Source of the DNA: Oscillatoria sp. FACHB-1407
GTDB taxonomy: Bacteria > Cyanobacteriota > Cyanobacteriia > Elainellales > Elainellaceae
Length of the DNA: 64,000 bases
Assembly: GCF_014697545.1 (NCBI RefSeq)
Contig: NZ_JACJSA010000001.1
Location: 372,001-436,000, forward strand
Reading direction: 5' to 3'
Shown: positions 1 through 9,271 of the stretch, piece after piece
Position numbering within the stretch: position 1 is the stretch's first letter
Layout: every line of letters begins with the position of its first letter
The notes under the pieces: model-generated
Told to the model about the DNA's origin: nothing
The model's input: the letters and a program-made list of their open reading frames with translations, nothing else
Databases searched by the model: none
Translations under genes and position numbers: made by a program

Positions 1-1122
1 GATTTCACTTGGGTTTCAAGTAGCCCATCTTTATTAACTCGGGTTTTGCAAGTAAACCAAAGGCTTATTGCAGATACTAGAAGATTACAGTATCGACAAG
101 GCTTAAACTGGTTCACCTTGCCTCGCTCACGTTTTGCTGGGATTAATCGTCTTTTACCAAGCCAAATTGTTGATTTCTCAAACGGTCAAGTCGTATCACG
201 ACCGCTGATGCCAGCTATTAACCCAAATCAAAGTTATGAGAAGACCCTGCTTTTAATACAGCAGAGTTTGACTACAACTTTAGAGGGATTGGTATCTGAA
301 GTAGATGGGAGACTATGGTTAGGATTATCAGCAGGTTTAGATTCTCGCGTTATTTTAGCGATCGCTCACGCTGCCAAGATTAATCTAAATCCTTTTACTC
401 GGCTGATGTCACGAATATCGATGGCAGATCGTTTTCTACCTCCCCTATTAGCCCGTACTTGTGGCTATAAACATACATTTCTACGCCAAAAGCCAGGTAA
501 CTCTCGTCAAAATCGTAAACTTCTACTCATAGAACACAGTGCTGAACATGTTTCATCAGGAGATGCTGAACCTTTTCTAAATGGTATTAGAGATGATCTC
601 ATAGGGCTTTCTATTGGAGGTCATGGATGGGAAGTATTTAGAGAGTTCTCTGAATTTGCTGATTTTCCCACTACACTTGATGATCCTAAAATAGTCGCTA
701 AACAGATTGCTATTGTTCATGGGGAGCCAGAAGATTCCTCGGCAACGGCTGGTATTTATGATTGGCTCATGTGGATTTATCAGTATCCTCAAGAGGGGCT
801 AGACTGGCAGGACCGATTTTGCCTCGAACAAGGACAAGCGGGTTGGCTTAGTTCAAAGGAGCAGCTATATGATATGACTCCCTTAGAACGATTCCCTATT
901 CTTAATTCTGCTTATAATTATTCACTAGTGTTAAGTTTGTCTAAAGAGCAACGTACTGGCTCAAAAATTCAACAAGATTTAATTCGCCAGACTTATCCTA
1001 AATTGTTGAAGTACCCTATTCATCTTCCTGATTACTATTTACGTACCCTAAAGACTTTAATTAAGAATCAACTTAAGAGTTTACTCCATCTACATGGTCA
1101 GACAGGAGAAAAGAACAAGTAA
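1..1122 (+). CDS. Asparagine synthase-like protein, 5'-truncated by window edge
   Basis: The reading frame is open to the first base of the window, so the gene starts upstream and only the C-terminal 373 residues are visible. The segment LGLSAGLDSR is an N-type ATP-pyrophosphatase loop of the kind found in the synthetase domain of asparagine synthase (usual form SGGLDS); the second Gly is Ala here. The region after it (charged, helical, C-terminal LIRQTYP segment) fits the AsnB C-terminal domain. The glutaminase half would lie outside the window. It heads a run of glycosyltransferases, and such proteins are common in cyanobacterial exopolysaccharide clusters, where their substrate is usually unknown. 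Family call is good; enzymatic activity is uncertain because of the loop variant. Confidence 0.7.
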   Translation, partial: DFTWVSSSPSLLTRVLQVNQRLIADTRRLQYRQGLNWFTLPRSRFAGINRLLPSQIVDFSNGQVVSRPLMPAINPNQSYEKTLLLIQQSLTTTLEGLVSEVDGRLWLGLSAGLDSRVILAIAHAAKINLNPFTRLMSRISMADRFLPPLLARTCGYKHTFLRQKPGNSRQNRKLLLIEHSAEHVSSGDAEPFLNGIRDDLIGLSIGGHGWEVFREFSEFADFPTTLDDPKIVAKQIAIVHGEPEDSSATAGIYDWLMWIYQYPQEGLDWQDRFCLEQGQAGWLSSKEQLYDMTPLERFPILNSAYNYSLVLSLSKEQRTGSKIQQDLIRQTYPKLLKYPIHLPDYYLRTLKTLIKNQLKSLLHLHGQTGEKNK

Positions 1123-1274
1123 AGATTTTTTGTTAATTAAATATTTGATTAATAGGTATTTTCTGAATAGGTCAGAAACTCAGTATGATTGTGAGCTTTC
1201 TAATTCTGCAAAAATTATCGGTAGCATGATAGCACACTCATAACAGCTAGAACATTGGAATCGCTGGTTAAATT

Positions 1275-2462
1275 ATGAACATTCTGCTTGTTATCCATGA
1301 GCAACTTGATCCAAATTCAGGAGCGGCGGGTAGTACTTTTCGCATTGGGGAGGAGTATCGAAAATTAGGACACAATGTACATTACTATTCAATGGACAGG
1401 TTACCTAAAAAGTTACCCTCTTTAGTTCAACGCTTTCTATTTCCTGAATTTGTAGCTACTCAAATCTTGCAGCTTTCTCGTAAAGAACACTTTGATGTTA
1501 TAGATGCCTCTACCGGAGATGCTTGGTTTTGGGCAAAGCTACTCCGCCATTTTCATAATCACCCTACGCTGCTTGTTACTCGCAGTCACGGATTAGAACA
1601 TTTGAAGAATCTTGCCGACCGAGAAGATGCTCGGCTTGGTAATTTAACCTTAAGTTGGAAGTATAGATTCTATCGAGGTAGCATTCAGTTGTGGGAAGTT
1701 GCAACTTCCATGCAGTGCGCTGACTTAGTTTTTCTATTGAACCAGCAAGAACGCAGCTACGCAATTGAATGTTTGAACGTAAAACCTGAACGTGCTCATG
1801 TTTTTCCAAATGGTATTCCCGACAGCTTTTTAAAGTTGCCTTACGAGCCTTTATCAGATAGTAAAACTTCCCCGTTAAAGATTGCTCAAGTTAGTACTTA
1901 TATCCCTCGTAAAGGGATTCACTATAGTGCTCCTGCGCTGAACCGTATTTTGAGACGGTATCCTAACGTACAGGTTTCTTTTTTTGGGACAGCTTGTTTT
2001 GAATGTCAAGATGTGGCGCAAGTTTATGCGGATTTTGCTCCTGAGGTGCGCGATCGAATTCAAGTCATTCCTCGATTCCAGCATGATCAGCTACCTACCC
2101 TGCTAAGGGGATACCATATTAAACTTTTTCCACCCCTTTCAGAAGGTTTTGGCAAAGCGTTGGTGGAAGCAATGGCGTGTGGATTGGCTCCCATTACCAC
2201 TTCCACACCAGGACCGATGGAAATTGCACGAGATGGGCATGATGCGATCGTTGTGCCACCGCGCGATAGTCAGGCGATCGAAAATGCGCTAGAACGATTA
2301 ATCAACGACCGAGTGTATTTAGAGCAATTGCGTTGTAATGCTTACTCAACTGCTCAACACTTTAGCTGGCAATCCATTGCTCAAGCAAGGTTATGTGCTT
2401 ATGAGGCAACAATACACCAAAAAAATACTGCCTTACATAAATCCTATAGTTTCTTCAAATAA
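1275..2462 (+). CDS. GT4-family glycosyltransferase
   Basis: A 395-residue GT-B fold glycosyltransferase, usual length for GT4. The N-terminus MNILLVIHEQLDPNSGAA is the first beta strand and acceptor-side loop; the C-terminal half has the nucleotide-sugar site SEGFGKALVEAMACG with the E-x7-E pair and a following GPMEI segment. No signal peptide; predicted cytosolic or peripheral at the membrane. It would add a sugar to a lipid-linked or polysaccharide intermediate; donor and acceptor cannot be told. It is followed after 18 nt by the O-antigen-ligase-like gene, so the two are probably cotranscribed. No strong ribosome site is visible before the ATG. Confidence 0.85.
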   Translation: MNILLVIHEQLDPNSGAAGSTFRIGEEYRKLGHNVHYYSMDRLPKKLPSLVQRFLFPEFVATQILQLSRKEHFDVIDASTGDAWFWAKLLRHFHNHPTLLVTRSHGLEHLKNLADREDARLGNLTLSWKYRFYRGSIQLWEVATSMQCADLVFLLNQQERSYAIECLNVKPERAHVFPNGIPDSFLKLPYEPLSDSKTSPLKIAQVSTYIPRKGIHYSAPALNRILRRYPNVQVSFFGTACFECQDVAQVYADFAPEVRDRIQVIPRFQHDQLPTLLRGYHIKLFPPLSEGFGKALVEAMACGLAPITTSTPGPMEIARDGHDAIVVPPRDSQAIENALERLINDRVYLEQLRCNAYSTAQHFSWQSIAQARLCAYEATIHQKNTALHKSYSFFK

Positions 2463-2480
2463 TAAGTAAATTATTAAAGT

Positions 2481-3887
2481 GTGATTGACATGACTAGTCC
2501 AGTAATTGATCCTTCCAATATCAGATCTTCGCATAGGAAAGGATCAATAGCGATTCTGGGTCTGGCGATTTTTCTAACAGTTTTTTTATCAGCAGGTGCA
2601 GGTCGGATTCTAATTCCGCTGTTTCCTTTAAGTACTCTTGTAGTAGGCTTCTTTCTCTATTTTCAGGCTCCTGTTCTTTATGTATCTTTTACCTGGTGGA
2701 TGTGGTTTTTAGCTCCTGTCATTCGTCGCATGATTGATTATCAGAGCGGTTATTTAACACCAGGTCCCTGGACGCTAGTTTCAACACTTGTAACATTCAT
2801 TTCTGTCATCACTTTAATCAAGTATCTTCCAAGAATTAAGAAACAGGAAGCTTTTCCCTTTATCTTATGTTCCGGAGCAGTTTTTTATGGCTTCTTTATA
2901 GGTTTAATTAATAATGAAGCTAGTAGCTCTGTGCTTACTTTTCTAGGGTGGATTAATCCAATTCTTCTGGGGTTTCATCTATACATTCATTGGGAAAGAT
3001 ATCCTATTTATAGCCGACACCTTCAAAAAACTTTTCTATGGGGTGTTTTAGTGATGGGTGTTTATGGGCTTTATCAATACTTTGTCGCTCCTGAATGGGA
3101 TCGTTTCTGGTTAAGAAGTATTGAAGCATCTTCATTTGGCGATCCAGAACCACTAGGAATTCGAGTTTGTAGCACTATGGATGCCCCACAGCCGTTTGCA
3201 GCTGTGATGATGGCTGGTCTAATTCTGTTGTTTAGCAATAATGAGAATTTACGTTTTGCGAGCATGGCGACGGGTTATTTAGCTTTTCTTCTATCCCTAG
3301 CTCGATCGGCTTGGTTAAATTGGGCAGCAAGTTTTCTGATTTTGTTTCCATCTCTTAAGTCTGCTTTACAGCTAAGATTAGTAATCACAATTCTGCTTGC
3401 CTTGATTCTGATTCTTCCCGTTGCCTCGATCGAGCCGTTTTCTACAGTTATCAACTCTCGTTTGGAATCATTTACAAATACATCAACTGATACTAGTTAT
3501 CAAGATCGATCAAGAGGATATATGGAGCTAATGGGGGATGCTCTCACTGAGTTAACTGGAAAAGGTTTAGGTATGTCTATCAATAGCAACAGTATTGGTA
3601 GTAGAGATAGTGGTATCTTATCAATTCTATTTTCTCTCGGATGGTTTGGAACAATCCCATACATTGCAGGAATTATCCTACTGTTTCTTAAATTATTTCA
3701 AGGCTCTGAAAGCCGTTTTGATTCTGTAGCTAGTACATCTCGCGCCATCGCGTTAGGTACGTTTTTACAAATTGGCTTTAACATTATCTTTGAAGGATCT
3801 ATTGGGATAGTTTTATGGGGCTTTTTAGGTGTGGGATTAGCTGCTCATCGATATTATTTACATCAATCTCAATTGATTTCTAATTAA
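2481..3887 (+). CDS. O-antigen ligase/polymerase-like polytopic membrane protein
   Basis: A 468-residue protein with about ten hydrophobic segments and one large hydrophilic loop in the second half (after LILPVASIEPFSTVINSR), the architecture of Wzy_C/O-antigen ligase proteins. The stretch SLARSAWLNW before the loop resembles the conserved region of the ligase family. Expected role: polymerising or transferring lipid-linked glycan at the periplasmic face of the plasma membrane. The start shown is GTG; an in-frame ATG three codons later (2490) is an equally good choice. Neighbouring glycosyltransferases support an exopolysaccharide or O-antigen role. Base composition is AT-rich compared with the rest of the window. 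Confidence 0.75.
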   Translation: MIDMTSPVIDPSNIRSSHRKGSIAILGLAIFLTVFLSAGAGRILIPLFPLSTLVVGFFLYFQAPVLYVSFTWWMWFLAPVIRRMIDYQSGYLTPGPWTLVSTLVTFISVITLIKYLPRIKKQEAFPFILCSGAVFYGFFIGLINNEASSSVLTFLGWINPILLGFHLYIHWERYPIYSRHLQKTFLWGVLVMGVYGLYQYFVAPEWDRFWLRSIEASSFGDPEPLGIRVCSTMDAPQPFAAVMMAGLILLFSNNENLRFASMATGYLAFLLSLARSAWLNWAASFLILFPSLKSALQLRLVITILLALILILPVASIEPFSTVINSRLESFTNTSTDTSYQDRSRGYMELMGDALTELTGKGLGMSINSNSIGSRDSGILSILFSLGWFGTIPYIAGIILLFLKLFQGSESRFDSVASTSRAIALGTFLQIGFNIIFEGSIGIVLWGFLGVGLAAHRYYLHQSQLISN

Positions 3888-3903
3888 CAATTCTAATACA
3901 ACT

Positions 3904-3934
3904 ATAGCAATCCCAAATGATCTAGGACTGCTAT
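3904..3934. terminator. Inverted repeat after the ligase-like gene
   Basis: ATAGCAATCC and GGACTGCTAT form a 10-bp stem with one mismatch about 16 nt after the stop codon. The same GGATTGCTAT word recurs at 5381-5390, so it may be a dispersed repeat end rather than a dedicated terminator. There is no T-run. Confidence 0.35.
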
Positions 3935-3971
3935 GTTCATTACAAGAAAAGTATATTTGAAGTAGGATTTT

Positions 3972-5291
3972 ATGTTCAAATTTATGAAAAAGCTGTCTTT
4001 AAATTGTAAAAAGCTTTACCCTATCCTTTTCATTTTCTCTGTATTTCTTGTTTCTACTTGTTCTTTATCTAGCCAAATCAGTGTTGAACAATCCCGCAGT
4101 GTTCAATCTTTTATAGATATGGTTGGGGTTTCTGTTCATCTTAGCTACGGAGACACAGCCTATGGCAATTATGATGAAATCATCAAATCCAGGCTTCAAG
4201 AGTTAGGCATTCACCATATTCGTGATGGCATATCTTTAGATGATTTAGAAACTCAAGAAAAATTAAAAGATTTAGCGGAATTAAGTATCAAATCTACATT
4301 AGTTATTGACCCAAGAGATGAGATGACTCCTGATAAAGCGGTCACGCTTGCAAAGTTAATTCCTGATTCGCTTGAAGCAGTTGAAGGACCAAATGAGTGG
4401 GACTTAAATCCTGAATTGCAGTATGGAGGGAAAAACTTTCCGGAGGGTGTACGTCAGTTTCAGTCTGAACTCTATAAGGCACTTAAAGATGATCCTGCAA
4501 CTAATCACTTAGAAATTTTAAGCCCTTCGTTAGGTCGCCCACAAAGGGCTTCTGACATAAGAAATCTTCAGTGTGAAGTTGGTAATATGCATAGCTATGC
4601 TGGGGGAAGGATGCCCAGCCATAACTTAGATCGAGTTTGGCTTCCTAGCGCCAAAATATTGTGTAATAGCGATGCCATCATTGCTACTGAGTGTGGTTAT
4701 CACAACGACAAAGATGTTCGCAACCATCAACCTGGTGTTTCTGAAATAGCGGCAGCAAAATACATTTCCCGTCTATTTCCAGAATATTTCAATCGAGGAA
4801 TTAAGCGAGCTTATATTTACGAGCTAATTGACCTCAAGCCAGATCCCAATTTTGATCGCCATAATTGGCACTATGGACTTTTAAACAACGATGGTTCACC
4901 TAAACCTTCTTTTCTTGCCCTCAAAAATTTAGTTACTTTGCTTCAGGAGACAACACAGGATGTCTTTCAACCCTTTTCTCCTCAATCCTTAAACTACACC
5001 ATAAGCGGTAATACTGAAAACATCCATCATACTCTTCTACAAAAACGGAATGGAACTTTCTATCTCATGCTCTGGCAAGAAGTTTCTAGTTATGATTTGC
5101 GATCTAAAGAAGATATTAGAGTTTTGGAAAAAGACTTAGTTGTAACGCTAAACACGAGTATCAGTCAAGCTAAAACTTATCAACCATTACACTCTGTAGA
5201 AGCTCTAGAACAATACTCAAACCCATCTCAAATCAATTTGCAAATTCCTGATCACCTTCTAATCTTAGAATTAGTTCCTAATAAATCTTAA
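3972..5291 (+). CDS. Secreted TIM-barrel glycoside hydrolase-like protein
   Basis: 439 residues. The N-terminus is basic (MFKFMKKLSL) followed by a hydrophobic stretch to about residue 29, ending VSTC30: a signal peptide, possibly with a weak lipobox (Thr before Cys is unusual). The mature part has GIHHIRDGI (around 79-87), VEGPNEWD with Glu142 in the place of the acid/base of clan GH-A glycosidases, and ATECGYH with Glu240 in the place of the nucleophile, about 100 residues apart as expected. A beta-rich C-terminal domain follows from about 330. It probably trims or modifies the polysaccharide made by the surrounding gene cluster. Ribosome site AGTAGGA precedes the ATG. Sugar specificity is unknown. 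Confidence 0.7.
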   Translation: MFKFMKKLSLNCKKLYPILFIFSVFLVSTCSLSSQISVEQSRSVQSFIDMVGVSVHLSYGDTAYGNYDEIIKSRLQELGIHHIRDGISLDDLETQEKLKDLAELSIKSTLVIDPRDEMTPDKAVTLAKLIPDSLEAVEGPNEWDLNPELQYGGKNFPEGVRQFQSELYKALKDDPATNHLEILSPSLGRPQRASDIRNLQCEVGNMHSYAGGRMPSHNLDRVWLPSAKILCNSDAIIATECGYHNDKDVRNHQPGVSEIAAAKYISRLFPEYFNRGIKRAYIYELIDLKPDPNFDRHNWHYGLLNNDGSPKPSFLALKNLVTLLQETTQDVFQPFSPQSLNYTISGNTENIHHTLLQKRNGTFYLMLWQEVSSYDLRSKEDIRVLEKDLVVTLNTSISQAKTYQPLHSVEALEQYSNPSQINLQIPDHLLILELVPNKS

Positions 5292-5327
5292 CTCTAGAAG
5301 TACATAGCGCTCTTATTTGATTTGTAG

Positions 5328-5378
5328 AAAAGTTTGGGTAAGGTGGAGCGGCTTCGCCCCACCTTGCCCAAACTTTTT
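5328..5378. terminator. Long hairpin, probable bidirectional terminator
   Basis: AAAGTTTGGG-T-AAGGTGG pairs with CCACCTT-G-CCCAAACTTT around a short GC-rich loop, followed by T5 on the plus strand and preceded by A4, so it can end transcripts from both sides. It lies between the end of the glycosidase-like gene and the convergent glycosyltransferase. Similar hairpins are common intergenic repeats in cyanobacteria. Confidence 0.65.
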
Positions 5379-5410
5379 AGGATTGCTATAGCTATAGTCA
5401 TCCTGGTTAA

Positions 5411-5520
5411 GATGGGATGCAGGCTTCGACGGGAGTACTCAGCCGAACGGGTGAAACCCTTGGCTGGGGGCGAGGTACTAAAATTACTATTAACCCGGCA
5501 ACTTTAGATCTTGCATTAAT
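5411..5520. ncRNA. Candidate structured RNA element (five nested helices)
   Basis: Between convergent genes, five short inverted pairs are strictly nested: ATGCA 5417/TGCAT 5512, CGGG 5430/CCCG 5494, AGTAC 5434/GTACT 5475, CAGCC 5440/GGCTG 5462, and GGGT 5449/ACCC 5456 with a GAA loop. The asymmetric strand GGGGCGAG (5466-5474) is unpaired. Nesting of this kind suggests an RNA fold. The 5' stretch GGCTTCGACGGG resembles the 5' end of tmRNA, but no tag frame or tRNA-like 3' end follows. Strand and function are unknown, and it may be a repeat rather than a gene. Confidence 0.35.
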
Positions 5521-5553
5521 TAAAGAGGATGGGTTAAATGCATTTTGGGAAAC

Positions 5554-6609
5554 TTAGATTAGTTCTTGATAGACTCTCAAAGTTTCCTCACACACACGAG
5601 ACACTTTGAGCCTGTCTAGATTTTGCTTGGCTCGTTCTCTCCATCTTTGCATTACCTCAGGCTGTTCTAATAAATCCCGTAAAGCGATCGCCAAAGCCTC
5701 ACTACTTAGGGGTGGCACTAATACACCTGCTTGCCCATCATCTAAAGCCTCTGGAATACCATCCACATCAGTTGCCACGATCGCACAACCTGCTTCACGA
5801 GCTTCTGGAATCACTAAAGGAGAAGGATCTTTATGGGAAGCAAGAACAAAGATATCAGTCGCTAATAAATACCGCTGAGGATCTGATTGAAACCCCTCAA
5901 AGTGAATGCGATCTGTAAACTGTGTTGCTTGAGCTTGCGTTTCAAACGTTTCTTTATCAGGTCCATACCCAACGAGGTACAAATGAACATTAGGTACTTG
6001 AATAGCTATTTGAGCAAATGCATCAATTAACTCAGTTATCCCTTTGCGGTGATACATTCCGGCTACGGTTGTAATGGAGGGGCGTCGTAGGGTTACAGGT
6101 TGGTATTCCTTAAGTGGTTTGGTGCGGGGACTACCAAGGGTACCATTATTGACGACTCGCAATTTATCCCAAGAAACACCACGCTGAGCCATAGACAGAG
6201 CAACTGCTTTACTAACAGCAATTACTCTGTCAGCCCAACCCATGAGTACTGCACTTCGTTGAAATTCGTTATGAACTGTGGAAATAACAGCGTATCTAAA
6301 TCCTGTTCTTAAAGTACATGCCAGGACTACACCTGTCATCATATGGGCATGAACAATATCAGGTTGGAACTCTTGAATGATTCTTCGATAGTTCTTTAAT
6401 GCTAGTAATAAACTTACCGGAGTGCGGGATTGATTTAAGAGAAAATGTTGAACTTCATGACTTGTTAAAATTGCTTCGTAATCTCCTCCAGCAGAAGCGA
6501 TACTTACATCATGTCCTAATTGAGACTGTAAACAAGCCAAATCGATTGCTACATTTACGATCCCGTTACCAGTCGCTTTGACATGGTTAAGAATATGTAA
6601 AATTCGCAT
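5554..6609 (-). CDS. GT4-family glycosyltransferase
   Basis: 351 residues from the ATG at 6609, preceded by AGGA at a good distance; an in-frame TTG one codon upstream is less likely. GT-B fold: N-terminal MRILHILNHVKATGNG, the acceptor-side segment HAHMMTGVV, and the donor-site region ASHKDPSPLVIPEAREAG, where the first Glu of the E-x7-E pair is replaced by Asp or shifted. Late segment GQAGVLVPP is typical of GT4. It is the only gene of the glycan block on the minus strand and converges on the glycosidase-like gene. Probable sugar transfer in exopolysaccharide assembly; substrate not predictable. Confidence 0.82.
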   Translation of the reverse strand: MRILHILNHVKATGNGIVNVAIDLACLQSQLGHDVSIASAGGDYEAILTSHEVQHFLLNQSRTPVSLLLALKNYRRIIQEFQPDIVHAHMMTGVVLACTLRTGFRYAVISTVHNEFQRSAVLMGWADRVIAVSKAVALSMAQRGVSWDKLRVVNNGTLGSPRTKPLKEYQPVTLRRPSITTVAGMYHRKGITELIDAFAQIAIQVPNVHLYLVGYGPDKETFETQAQATQFTDRIHFEGFQSDPQRYLLATDIFVLASHKDPSPLVIPEAREAGCAIVATDVDGIPEALDDGQAGVLVPPLSSEALAIALRDLLEQPEVMQRWRERAKQNLDRLKVSRVCEETLRVYQELI

Positions 6610-6935
6610 CAAGAAATCCTCGAATTGTACTTAGTTAATTTTAACTTACTAGATAATATCTATACAACTACCTGGACTATAGAGTAGTTTTAGATAGAGA
6701 TTTGATTGAGTATCACCTTTGAGTAGCACTACCTAAATATTGCCAAATATTATTGGTGCTATGAACCTTTAGATTACTAGAAAACCAAGTGCCCTGAATA
6801 AGTTATCGGTAGTTTTTCTCTAAAAATTTAGACAAGATTACTTAATCATAAGGAGCAAAAAATAAGCTAGTTGATTAACTTAGAGGATCTGTACAAACAA
6901 TCTACTTCAAACGTCATTTATATCTTTACTCTACT
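6610..6935. other. Divergent intergenic region between two glycosyltransferase genes
   Basis: AT-rich, 326 nt, with no coding potential seen. It should hold the promoters of both flanking genes. I see no confident -10/-35 pair, operator or structured element. GTACAAACAATCTAC near 6892 misses the NtcA spacing by one base. Confidence 0.4.
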
Positions 6936-8075
6936 ATGTCTTTATCCATTCTTTGTGTAGGTAATAGCTGGTTTCCTACAATGCCTGGTGGGTTAAACCG
7001 CTATGTCTATGAACTCATTTATCACTTAGCTGCTGAGGATAAAGTAGAGTTATGTGGTGTAGGTTTGCCAGAAACTTCGTCCAGTTTGGCGATTGAACTG
7101 ACTAACTTATCTCAACCAAATATCTCGACGTTGAAACGCTTGTGGTCAAGCTACACTAACTTTAAGCAGAGATCGTTGATAAAGCCAGATGCAGTTAATT
7201 TGCATTTTGCTTTTTATAGCTTTCCATTGCTGACAAGTTTGCCTAAGGATGTGCCGATTACGTTTACATTTCATGGTCCCTGGGCATTGGAAAGTGAGCG
7301 AGAGGGGGGAGGCAAATTAAGTGTCTTCTTCAAAAAATGGGTAGAACAACGGGTCTATCAACGGTGCGATCGCTTTATTGTGCTCAGCAAAGCATTTGGC
7401 ATGATTTTGCATGATCAATATGAAGTACCTTTGGAAAAAATTTATTTGATTCCAGGTGGAGTTGATATCCAACGGTTTCAACCCAATCTGTCGCGTGAAG
7501 AAGCACGAGCCCAGCTCAATTTCCCACAAGGTCGTAAAATTTTGTTTGCTCCTCGTCGTTTAGTGCACCGAATGGGATTAGACAAATTGCTGTTGGCGTT
7601 AACCTACGTTAAGCGACAAGTGCCTGATGTTTGGTTGGCGATCGCTGGTAAAGGACCATTACGCGACGCTTTAGAGAAACAAAGTATTGAACTGGGCTTA
7701 GAGGAGCATGTTCGTTTTTTGGGATTTTTACCCGATGAGCAGTTACCTATTGCATATCAAGCAGCAGATTTAACTGTTGTTCCGAGTCAAGCCCTTGAAG
7801 GTTTTGGGCTGATTTTACTGGAATCATTAGCCTGTGGCACGCCAGTATTGTGTACTCCAGTCGGTGGAATGCCAGAAATTCTAACTCCCTTTGCCCCGCA
7901 ACTCATCACTGAATCTAAGGATATAGGGGCGATCGCTGCTCGATTGCAAGCCTTATTAGAAGGTGAATTGACAATGCCGTCGAGAACAGAATGCCGAGAG
8001 TACGCTGTTACTCATTTTGATTGGCAGAAGATCGCCCAGCAAGTAAGACACGTCCTGCTTGCAAAGAAAATGTAG
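6936..8075 (+). CDS. GT4-family glycosyltransferase
   Basis: 379 residues, standard GT4 length. MPGGLNRYVYEL (around 16-27) is the glycine-rich acceptor-side loop found in many group-1 transferases; TFHGPWALE is the mid-domain His motif; IPGGVDIQRF begins the second Rossmann domain; EGFGLILLESLACG carries the E-x7-E donor site. Cytosolic, no membrane segment. The next glycosyltransferase begins 4 nt after the stop codon, so the two are cotranscribed and probably act in sequence on the same glycan. From here on, HIP1 octamers become frequent again. Confidence 0.85.
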   Translation: MSLSILCVGNSWFPTMPGGLNRYVYELIYHLAAEDKVELCGVGLPETSSSLAIELTNLSQPNISTLKRLWSSYTNFKQRSLIKPDAVNLHFAFYSFPLLTSLPKDVPITFTFHGPWALESEREGGGKLSVFFKKWVEQRVYQRCDRFIVLSKAFGMILHDQYEVPLEKIYLIPGGVDIQRFQPNLSREEARAQLNFPQGRKILFAPRRLVHRMGLDKLLLALTYVKRQVPDVWLAIAGKGPLRDALEKQSIELGLEEHVRFLGFLPDEQLPIAYQAADLTVVPSQALEGFGLILLESLACGTPVLCTPVGGMPEILTPFAPQLITESKDIGAIAARLQALLEGELTMPSRTECREYAVTHFDWQKIAQQVRHVLLAKKM

Positions 8076-8079
8076 TGGA

Positions 8080-9252
8080 ATGGCTCTTAGCATGAAAATT
8101 CTATTTTTAGATCAAAGCGGTAAGTTAGGAGGAGCCGAGTTATCTTTAGCGGACGTCGCCAGTGCCTACCGCGAGAGCTGTTTAGTGGGGTTGTTCGCAG
8201 ATGGTCCCTTTCGGGAACTGTTGGAACGGCAGCAGATACCAGTGAAAACTTTAACGCAACAGTCCATTCAAGTTCGCAAAGACAGCAACATATTTCAAAG
8301 TTTAGGGAGCGTGGGTTCGCTGCTACCGCTAGTCATGAAAGTTGCTAACCTGGCTCGTGAATACGATCTGATTTATGCCAACACTCAAAAAGCGTTAGTG
8401 GTGGGAGCGATCGCTAGCCTATTGTCGCGATGTCCACTGGTCTACCATTTGCGAGACATTCTATCGGATGAGCACTTCAGCTCTACAAATCGTCGAGTTG
8501 CAGTCACCCTTGCAAATCGTTTTGCTCGACTGGTCATTGCTAACTCTAAAGCGACTCAAACGGCATTTATCACAGCGGGTGGACGCTCCGATATATCCAC
8601 AGTGGTTTATAACGGTTTTATGCCTGAAGACTATCAAATTTCCAAAGAGCGATCGCAACAAACGAGGCAGGAATTGGGTTTTGATCAACATTTTGTAGTG
8701 GGTCATTTTAGCCGATTGTCTCCTTGGAAGGGACAACACGTTTTGCTAGAAGCATTAGCATCCTGCCCAGATGATGTTGCTGCAATTTTTGTGGGCGATG
8801 CATTGTTTGGGGAACAGGACTATGCTCAATCTCTACGCCAACAGGTTGCAGCTTTAGGATTAGAGGGCCGCGTGAAGTTTTTGGGTTTTCGCTCTGACGT
8901 TATTCCACTAATGGCAGCTTGCAATCTGATAGCTCATACTTCTACCGCACCGGAACCGTTTGGGCGAGTCATTGTTGAAGCAATGTTGTGTGAACGTCCA
9001 GTTGTAGCGGCTGAAGCAGGAGGAGCTATTGAGCTAGTGGAGCACGGTAAAACAGGTTGGCTTTGTTCACCTGGAAATGCTAAAGCCCTCGCAGATATAA
9101 TTTCATGTTGTAAGACGATGCCAGAAGCGGCGATCGCGATCGCCAAAGAAGCGAAAGCGCACGCTAGCCAACAATTTGACTTGATGACAACAAACCACCA
9201 ACTTGCTAGTTTGATTGAACAATGTCTGAAGGCTGAAACTTCCTTGAAGTAG
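8080..9252 (+). CDS. GT4-family glycosyltransferase
   Basis: 390 residues from the first ATG after the upstream stop (8080); a second ATG at 8092 gives the more typical N-terminus MKILFLDQSGKLGGAEL and may be the true start. KLGGAELSL is the acceptor-loop glycine motif, GHFSRLSPWKGQ opens the C-terminal domain, and EPFGRVIVEAMLCERP holds the E-x7-E pair. Tightly coupled to the preceding transferase. It converges on the giant CHAT protein gene with only 19 nt between stop codons. Sugar specificity unknown. Confidence 0.85.
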   Translation: MALSMKILFLDQSGKLGGAELSLADVASAYRESCLVGLFADGPFRELLERQQIPVKTLTQQSIQVRKDSNIFQSLGSVGSLLPLVMKVANLAREYDLIYANTQKALVVGAIASLLSRCPLVYHLRDILSDEHFSSTNRRVAVTLANRFARLVIANSKATQTAFITAGGRSDISTVVYNGFMPEDYQISKERSQQTRQELGFDQHFVVGHFSRLSPWKGQHVLLEALASCPDDVAAIFVGDALFGEQDYAQSLRQQVAALGLEGRVKFLGFRSDVIPLMAACNLIAHTSTAPEPFGRVIVEAMLCERPVVAAEAGGAIELVEHGKTGWLCSPGNAKALADIISCCKTMPEAAIAIAKEAKAHASQQFDLMTTNHQLASLIEQCLKAETSLK

Positions 9253-9271
9253 AGTTTCTGTTGCTCAAGTT

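Noticed and set aside
5411-5520. tmRNA gene
   Set aside because: Only the GGCTTCGACGGG start is similar; there is no tag reading frame, no pseudoknot series and no tRNA-like 3' end before the next gene.
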